This document shows positions 59,497 through 64,000 of a DNA stretch of 64,000 nt, piece by piece. Position 1 is the stretch's first letter; each line of letters begins with the position of its first letter. The notes below the pieces were generated by a model, which ran no database searches, was not told the origin of the DNA, and saw only the letters and a list, made by a program, of their open reading frames with translations. This stretch comes from Bacillus alveayuensis (GTDB lineage Bacteria > Bacillota > Bacilli > Bacillales > Aeribacillaceae): the NCBI GenBank assembly GCA_030812955.1, contig JAUSTR010000001.1, positions 372,001 to 436,000 of the forward strand, in the 5' to 3' direction. Both the position numbers and the translations under genes were made by a program.

Positions 59497-59530
59497 AAGC
59501 GCTCAGGTCTTTTGATCAGAGCGCTTTTTT
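59497..59530 (+). terminator. Intrinsic terminator after yqgS
   Basis: AAGCGCTC and GAGCGCTT form an 8-bp stem followed by TTTT, just after the stop codon. Confidence 0.85.
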
Positions 59531-59609
59531 AAATTGTATAGGGAATCAACTATATCCTCTTACCTACATAAACTGATAGTAAAAAGCATCGTAGGAAGGG
59601 GAAATGTTG

Positions 59610-60746
59610 ATGAAAATCGTTGTAACAACTGATACTTCTTTAAAGGAATTAGCTAGAGAGTTTTCGTTAACTGAAAAATTGATTCGAGATTCCAACCTAA
59701 AGATTCGGCAGGAAGTTATACAGAAAGGAGAAATCATTCATATTCCAGGTTGGAAAATAAAAGGAGAAAATAGCCCTTCACTTGAAATTGATCGAAATCA
59801 TATAATTTATTTAAAATACCCTAACGATCTGTATAAAGCTGAAATGATTTCCTCTCCCCTTATCGATACAAAGAAAAATTATGATTTTTTTTCGTTTCAA
59901 AAAGACATTTCAACGATTCAAGAATGCTATCCATTTGTAAAAAAAAGAGTGATCGGCCAAAGTGTTTTAGGAGCTCCAATTTACGAACTAATTATCGGAC
60001 AAGGTAAGCTGCAAATTCATATGAATGGGTCGTTTCATGCGAATGAATGGATTACAACCGCTATTATAATGAAATGGTTAGATGACTATTTAAGAAAAAT
60101 AGTCCATGATGATACCTACGAAGGCTTTCGTGCTCGAGAATTATATGAAAGCAGAACGATTTCGCTTGTACCGATGGTTAATCCAGATGGAGTCAATCTT
60201 GTTTTAAATAAAGTCCACATGAAAGAGGATCATTGGGAAAAGGTGCTGCAAATCAATGAGGGCATTCGAGATTTTTCTAGGTGGAAGGCCAATATTCGTG
60301 GAGTGGATTTAAATAATCAATATCCTGCCTTTTGGGAAATTGAAAAACAGAGGAAAATTCCTAAATCACCAGCTCCGCGAGATTTTCCAGGAACTCATCC
60401 TTTAACAGAGCCGGAAGCAATTGCCATGGCGAAGTTAGTGGATAATTCAAATTTTGATCGGATCATCGCATTTCATACACAAGGTGAAGAGATTTATTGG
60501 GGGTATTTAAATCGAGAACCGGAAGAGTCACACAAGATTGTAAAGGAATTTTCACGTATAAGTGGTTATAAAGCAGTACGTTATATTGATAGTCATGCCG
60601 GTTTTCGCGATTGGTTTATTTATCGCTATCGAAAACCAGGTTTTACGGTAGAACTTGGTTTAGGAGTTAATCCATTGCCGCTTAAACAGTTTGATGAGAT
60701 TTTTGAAAAAGCACAAGGTATTTTTTGGGCATCTTTATATATGTAA
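59610..60746 (+). CDS. yqgT: LysM-M14 gamma-D-glutamyl-meso-DAP peptidase-like protein YqgT
   Basis: A 378-residue zinc carboxypeptidase-fold enzyme. The N-terminal ~50 residues are a LysM-like module (DTSLKELAREFSLTEKLI). The M14 domain has zinc motif HANE in GSFHANEWIT, a second histidine in AFHTQGEEIYW, and catalytic glutamate in FTVELGLG. Such enzymes cut peptidoglycan stem peptides. No signal peptide is seen. The start at ATG 59610 follows GGAAGGGG by 8 bases; ATG 59604 is two bases from it. Confidence 0.9.
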   Translation: MKIVVTTDTSLKELAREFSLTEKLIRDSNLKIRQEVIQKGEIIHIPGWKIKGENSPSLEIDRNHIIYLKYPNDLYKAEMISSPLIDTKKNYDFFSFQKDISTIQECYPFVKKRVIGQSVLGAPIYELIIGQGKLQIHMNGSFHANEWITTAIIMKWLDDYLRKIVHDDTYEGFRARELYESRTISLVPMVNPDGVNLVLNKVHMKEDHWEKVLQINEGIRDFSRWKANIRGVDLNNQYPAFWEIEKQRKIPKSPAPRDFPGTHPLTEPEAIAMAKLVDNSNFDRIIAFHTQGEEIYWGYLNREPEESHKIVKEFSRISGYKAVRYIDSHAGFRDWFIYRYRKPGFTVELGLGVNPLPLKQFDEIFEKAQGIFWASLYM

Positions 60747-60823
60747 GAAAATAATGAAACTTTTTGATGAAGTAATTCGTCTAAATATAATACAGATAAA
60801 TGTTAAGAGTGAGGTTGGAGTTG

Positions 60824-61927
60824 ATGAGAAGAAAAAGCTGCATCGTATTACTTGTTTTTCTTTTTTGGCTTACTGCTTGTGAAGCATCTCATCAACTAGG
60901 CGAAAAAGAGAAACAACAAAATGGTAATGGGAACGAAAACAATCAAAAAGAAACCGAAACGACTATTTACCCGATCGATATTGATGAACAATTTTTTCAA
61001 AATATCGCTGGGTGGTATGATGAATCGAACATTTTATATGTTCAAAACAAGCCCAACTTATCGGAAATTATCCGCTATAATCTTTTTAACGGACAGTCTT
61101 CAACTTTTTTTGTGGCAAACACCCCGATAATGCAAGTTGTACCAAGCCCTGATCGAAATATTTTTCTCGTTCATTTAAGTCCAAACCATTATCAAGCGAC
61201 AATCCTCTTTATTGATCGTCATGGAAATGAATTGTTTAAGTGGGAAGTCGGATCATACGAGCTTCATTTTGCTTGGAATCCTTATCATTCTCAGCAAATA
61301 TTGGTTACATCATTTTTAGAAGATTGGTCCTTTGAAACATATTTGATCGATCTTGCTGAACAAAGGATTGAAAAAAATGTCGTGGAGGCTCCTTTTGTTC
61401 AGTGGTCAAATCAACATCAATTTACGTATATTAAATGGAATGAAGAGGAGCCAGAACTTAGCGCCCCACTATTTTTGTATGACCTACTAGATAGGAATGA
61501 GAAAAAAATTGCCGATCATGTAATTGGTCATGTAAGTTCTGGGCCATTCTTATTATATTTACAAGAAAACTTAGATGAGAAGGGAAAGGGGCAATATGTA
61601 TTCCTTCGTTTTAAAGATTTACAAAAACTTTCTTTTTTTGATGTCTCTTTAATATCCGAATATTCAGGATGGTTATTTCCATATTTTGATGTTTTTAATA
61701 AGAGAGATGAATTTTATACGTTTATCCCAATGGATACAACTGAAAACAATACATCCTTTCATTTAATTAACATTCAAATAAAGACAGGGAAAAAGAATGA
61801 GTTAGTGAAAAATATCGCCAATGAGCCTATATCAATTTCTCCATCTGGACAATATATCCTATATGGATACCGATTTGAAAAGCTCATTGATATAAAAGAC
61901 AGAAAGATGATCAATCTTATTCAATAA
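60824..61927 (+). CDS. yqgU: YqgU-like lipoprotein
   Basis: A 367-residue predicted lipoprotein with lipobox LTAC near residue 19, a low-complexity N/K/E linker, then a ~310-residue domain of repeated strands that looks like a degenerate beta-propeller (recurring blocks such as YDESNILYV, PSPDRNIFLV, SPSGQYILYGY). Function unknown. The start at ATG 60824 follows GAGG and TGGAG. Confidence 0.82.
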   Translation: MRRKSCIVLLVFLFWLTACEASHQLGEKEKQQNGNGNENNQKETETTIYPIDIDEQFFQNIAGWYDESNILYVQNKPNLSEIIRYNLFNGQSSTFFVANTPIMQVVPSPDRNIFLVHLSPNHYQATILFIDRHGNELFKWEVGSYELHFAWNPYHSQQILVTSFLEDWSFETYLIDLAEQRIEKNVVEAPFVQWSNQHQFTYIKWNEEEPELSAPLFLYDLLDRNEKKIADHVIGHVSSGPFLLYLQENLDEKGKGQYVFLRFKDLQKLSFFDVSLISEYSGWLFPYFDVFNKRDEFYTFIPMDTTENNTSFHLINIQIKTGKKNELVKNIANEPISISPSGQYILYGYRFEKLIDIKDRKMINLIQ

Positions 61928-61981
61928 GTAGGGGTGGTCTAACAAAAACATTAAATAACCTATTTACATACAAAATAAAAG

Positions 61982-62028
61982 AGGTGACCTCGAAAGGAAA
62001 TGTCAACTCCTTTTTGGTCACCTTTTTT
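61982..62028 (+). terminator. Terminator between yqgU and yqgW
   Basis: AGGTGACC (61982-61989) and GGTCACCT (62016-62023) with inner AAAGGA/TCCTTT pairing, followed by a T run; it lies between convergent genes. Confidence 0.85.
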
Positions 62029-62043
62029 GAGATATTGAGATCG

Positions 62044-62217
62044 TTAATGCGCTTGAGGGAAACCTTGATGCAAAACAGTCATGACTGTAAACCAGCCAAA
62101 AATCGCTACTGTTCCGAAAGCAAATAATACTCCTAAAACATTTTTTTCTTTAAAAGAACGGAATAAGCCAAAAATTCCAAGCAACGTTACTAATGAGAAA
62201 ATAATGACTAACCCCAT
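62044..62217 (-). CDS. yqgW: DUF2759 family membrane protein YqgW
   Basis: A 57-residue minus-strand protein preceded by AAGGGGG. It starts MGLVIIFSLVTLLGIFGLFR and ends FTVMTVLHQGFPQAH, with two membrane helices joined by a KEKN turn. This is the DUF2759 pattern (YqgW). Function unknown. Confidence 0.82.
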   Translation of the reverse strand: MGLVIIFSLVTLLGIFGLFRSFKEKNVLGVLFAFGTVAIFGWFTVMTVLHQGFPQAH

Positions 62218-62288
62218 ATTCTAGCCCCCTTATTGATCAACATCAACATAATTCCACTGACAAATAAATAAAAGATTCCCTTAATATT

Positions 62289-62414
62289 TTAATCGCTTTC
62301 CTTTGTTTTGTCGAGGTGAAATATGAAATCACCACCTACAGGTTGTGGCAATTTTTTGAACAAGTTGTTGGAATGATTCATCAAAATTAATCGTCCTCTG
62401 TGAATTCTATCCAT
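62289..62414 (-). other. Unrecognised 41-codon reading frame, possible gene remnant
   Basis: Minus-strand frame reading MDRIHRGRLILMNHSNNLF, then KKLPQPVGGDFIFHLDKTK, ending ESD; the frame is open for eight more codons upstream. The composition is protein-like, but only a weak GGA precedes the ATG. In B. subtilis the thiamine-binding yqgV lies near here (from memory), but this does not resemble it. It may be a decayed gene end or chance. Confidence 0.25.
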
Positions 62415-62553
62415 GATTATTTCCAGCTGATCAAATCTCTAATACTTGTGAATATTTGATTTTGGAAATATTGTGCTTGAATAGCTTTACCCACTTTGCC
62501 TCATTTCATGCAAGGGATAAAATCAAAACGATATGGTTGTTGTTTTTCGTTTT

Positions 62554-62634
62554 GGCTCTTTTCTAAAAGATTGTTGCTTTACTATACGATAGTTATTCGA
62601 CAGTCGAAAAGCAACAAAGTTTACGAAAACAGCC
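62554..62634 (+). mobile_element. MITE-like element copy 7 (minimal form)
   Basis: 81 bp: just the left arm with its ACTATACGAT spacer joined to the right arm near CGACAGTCG, with modules A, B and C all absent. The flanking octamers TTCGTTTT (62546-62553) and TTCGTTTT (62635-62642) are identical, a clean target-site duplication that fixes the element ends at GGCT and AGCC. Confidence 0.85.
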
Positions 62635-62735
62635 TTCGTTTTTGACGTTCTTAGGAAATGACTGTATGATGAAGAAGGAAAATCGTTACATTGAAAGGGA
62701 AAGAAAAAATGAAATCGTAAAGAGAGGTGCTTGTC

Positions 62736-63380
62736 ATGAAATGGGAAAGAATACCATTAGGTCCACTCCAAACGAATGCTTATTTATTATTTAATGAAGG
62801 GAACGATTGTATTATTTTTGACCCTGGAAGCGAAGGAGAAAAACTTATTCAGCACATAGAACAGAAAAAATTAAAGCCGTTAGCGGTAGTGTTAACACAT
62901 GCTCATTTTGATCATATTGGTGCAGTAGAGGATGTTCGAACTCGCTTTCAAATCCCTGTTTATATTCATAAAAATGAGCAGGATTGGTTAGAAGATCCTG
63001 CCTTAAATGGTTCTCAATATTTTATGGCTGGGAAAATCAAAGCGAATAAAGCTGATCATATAATTGAAAAAGAAACACTACTTACGATCGGAGCTTTTCA
63101 ATTCCAAATATACGAAACACCTGGACATTCACCTGGAAGTGTTTCTTATTATTGTGAAAGAGTAGGTGCCGTCTTTTCTGGGGATGCTTTATTTAAAGGA
63201 AGTATTGGCCGTACAGATTTGCCAGGTGGAAACCATCAGCAGCTCTTGCAAAGTCTCCATCAAAAATTATTAACACTTCCAGAAGAAACGGTTGTTCTTT
63301 CTGGTCATGGACCAGAAACGACCATTATGGAAGAAATGGAAACAAACCCATTTTTAAATGGATTTTCTATTGATTTATAG
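62736..63380 (+). CDS. yqgX: MBL-fold hydrolase (glyoxalase II-like) YqgX
   Basis: A 214-residue metallo-beta-lactamase-fold protein. Metal ligands: HAHFDH in VVLTHAHFDHIGAVED, histidine in ETPGHSPGS, aspartate in FSGDALF, histidine in LSGHGPET. Annotated in relatives as hydroxyacylglutathione hydrolase-like, but the physiological thioester is not known in bacillithiol-using Bacilli. The start at ATG 62736 follows AGAGAGGTG by 8 bases. Confidence 0.92.
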   Translation: MKWERIPLGPLQTNAYLLFNEGNDCIIFDPGSEGEKLIQHIEQKKLKPLAVVLTHAHFDHIGAVEDVRTRFQIPVYIHKNEQDWLEDPALNGSQYFMAGKIKANKADHIIEKETLLTIGAFQFQIYETPGHSPGSVSYYCERVGAVFSGDALFKGSIGRTDLPGGNHQQLLQSLHQKLLTLPEETVVLSGHGPETTIMEEMETNPFLNGFSIDL

Positions 63381-63481
63381 AAGTATTGAATAAATAGTTT
63401 TGATCGTTTCTGATTATAACCATGTTCATGATCGTGGTTCATAATTTTGAATCGTTGCCGCCTTTTCCAAATAAGTCATAT

Positions 63482-63519
63482 AAAAAAGGCAATTCCAGCT
63501 ATGAGGAATTGCCTTTTTT
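63482..63519. terminator. Bidirectional terminator between yqgX and yqgY
   Basis: AAAAAAGGCAATTCC and GGAATTGCCTTTTTT are perfect inverted repeats (15 bp) with an 8-base loop, between convergent genes. Confidence 0.9.
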
Positions 63520-63520
63520 C

Positions 63521-63766
63521 TTAATGGCCTCCTTGACCAGGCACCATCATAAACGTTGTCCAATATGTAAAGCCAACGAAGAAAATGGTTAAATAGGCAC
63601 CAAAAATATAAATATACATCCGCTCAGTTAATTTTAAATAAGATAAGAGCACAAAAAATCCTGTTTGGCCGAAGAAAAGTAAAGACGTAGTATGCATATC
63701 ACCTAAATAAAACATAACGGCAAAAATTCCTGTCCAAAATCCAAGAACGCGGAACATACGATCCAT
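63521..63766 (-). CDS. yqgY: DUF2626 family membrane protein YqgY
   Basis: An 81-residue protein with three closely spaced membrane helices starting MDRMFRVLGFWTGIFAVMFY and ending MMVPGQGGH, the DUF2626 pattern found at this position in Bacillaceae. Function unknown. GGAGGG precedes the minus-strand ATG. Confidence 0.88.
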   Translation of the reverse strand: MDRMFRVLGFWTGIFAVMFYLGDMHTTSLLFFGQTGFFVLLSYLKLTERMYIYIFGAYLTIFFVGFTYWTTFMMVPGQGGH

Positions 63767-63913
63767 ATTGATTTCCCTCCTTTGCCTCAGGTTCCACCAC
63801 TTTCTTTATTATAAAGTACCTCAACAACAGTTGTAAATACACCGTTTTCAATCGTGGCAGCTTCCATAGGGCAAAAAAACAGGTTGTTACAAAATGTTCA
63901 AAAATAAAAAAGG

Positions 63914-63985
63914 CTGGGCTAGCTGGATTCGAACCAGCGCATCACGGAGTCAAAGTCCGTTGCCTTACCACTTGGCTATAGCCCA
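63914..63985 (-). tRNA. tRNA-Gln (TTG anticodon)
   Basis: A 72-base minus-strand cloverleaf: acceptor TGGGCTA/TAGCCCA with discriminator G, anticodon loop CTTTGAC on ACGGA/TCCGT, anticodon complement at 63951-63953, and T-arm GGTTCGAATCC. No CCA is encoded. Between yqgY and this gene nothing else is seen. Confidence 0.93.
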
Positions 63986-64000
63986 CTGGAAATAAATAGC

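Overview
This 64 kb window is core chromosome of a low-GC, endospore-forming Bacillaceae. No phage, CRISPR, rRNA or complete insertion sequence is visible. Gene order closely follows the yqe-yqf-yqg stretch of Bacillus subtilis, compared from memory: mtaB, rpsU-yqeY, nfeD-floA, yqfCD-phoH-pgpH-ybeY-dgkA-cdd-era, recO-glyQS-ccpN-yqfL, dnaG-sigA, cccA, trmK-yqfO, ispH, cshB-nfo, zur, ispG, sodA, pst, gluP, glcK, ltaS and yqgT/U/W/X/Y. Spore genes (yqfC/yqfD, a SpoVAF homologue), a glycine T-box leader, PhoP-like boxes and a Zur-like box fit the same group.

Layout. 1-8.3 kb: end of mtaB, deoC, rpsU-yqeY, the NfeD/flotillin operon, yqfCD and phoH. 8.4-22.3 kb: a dense housekeeping run covering c-di-AMP hydrolysis (pgpH), 16S maturation (ybeY, era), undecaprenol/lipid kinase, cytidine deaminase, RecO, glycyl-tRNA synthetase behind a T-box, the CcpN/YqfL carbon-flux pair, and the primase/sigma-A macromolecular synthesis operon. 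22.9-35 kb: cytochrome c550, TrmK, IspH and IspG (two iron-sulfur enzymes of the MEP isoprenoid pathway), RNA helicase CshB, endonuclease IV, and a Zur-boxed zinc-uptake operon that carries its own repressor gene. 36-48 kb: a chemoreceptor, a Na/Pi cotransporter with a PhoU-like tail, a solitary CAT-anticodon tRNA, sodA, and a pstSCAB-phoU operon behind four tandem PhoP-like hexamers. 48-64 kb: rpmG, folate repair (yqgN), a short rhomboid protease, a decayed crotonase gene, spoVAF, glucokinase, a lipoteichoic acid synthase, a LysM-M14 endopeptidase, small membrane proteins and tRNA-Gln.

The main unexplained structure is a family of seven MITE-like palindromic elements (81-198 bp) scattered between genes. 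They share imperfect 27-bp terminal inverted repeats starting GGCT. Several copies are bracketed by 8-bp direct repeats, exact at the 62.6 kb copy and 7/8 at two others. They have a modular hairpin interior (A-B-C) that is lost in a defined way: three long copies, three sharing one deletion junction, and one minimal copy. This looks like a non-autonomous transposon family whose deletion derivatives transpose in their own right; no transposase lies in the window. Two other non-coding structures stand out: a GC-rich long hairpin at 48.0-48.15 kb and a 310-bp block after yqeY bounded by a 30-bp direct repeat.

Regulatory structure is also rich. The yqfC ribosome-binding site lies in the 3' arm of a terminator-like hairpin, perfect stems lie inside both larger gaps of the pst operon, the predicted rpsU mRNA starts with a hairpin, and a 10-bp palindrome precedes sodA. 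Compared with B. subtilis, deoC replaces yqeW between mtaB and rpsU, pbpA is absent between yqgE and pstS, phoU is present, there is one pstB, and the rhomboid GluP lacks its C-terminal TPR part.
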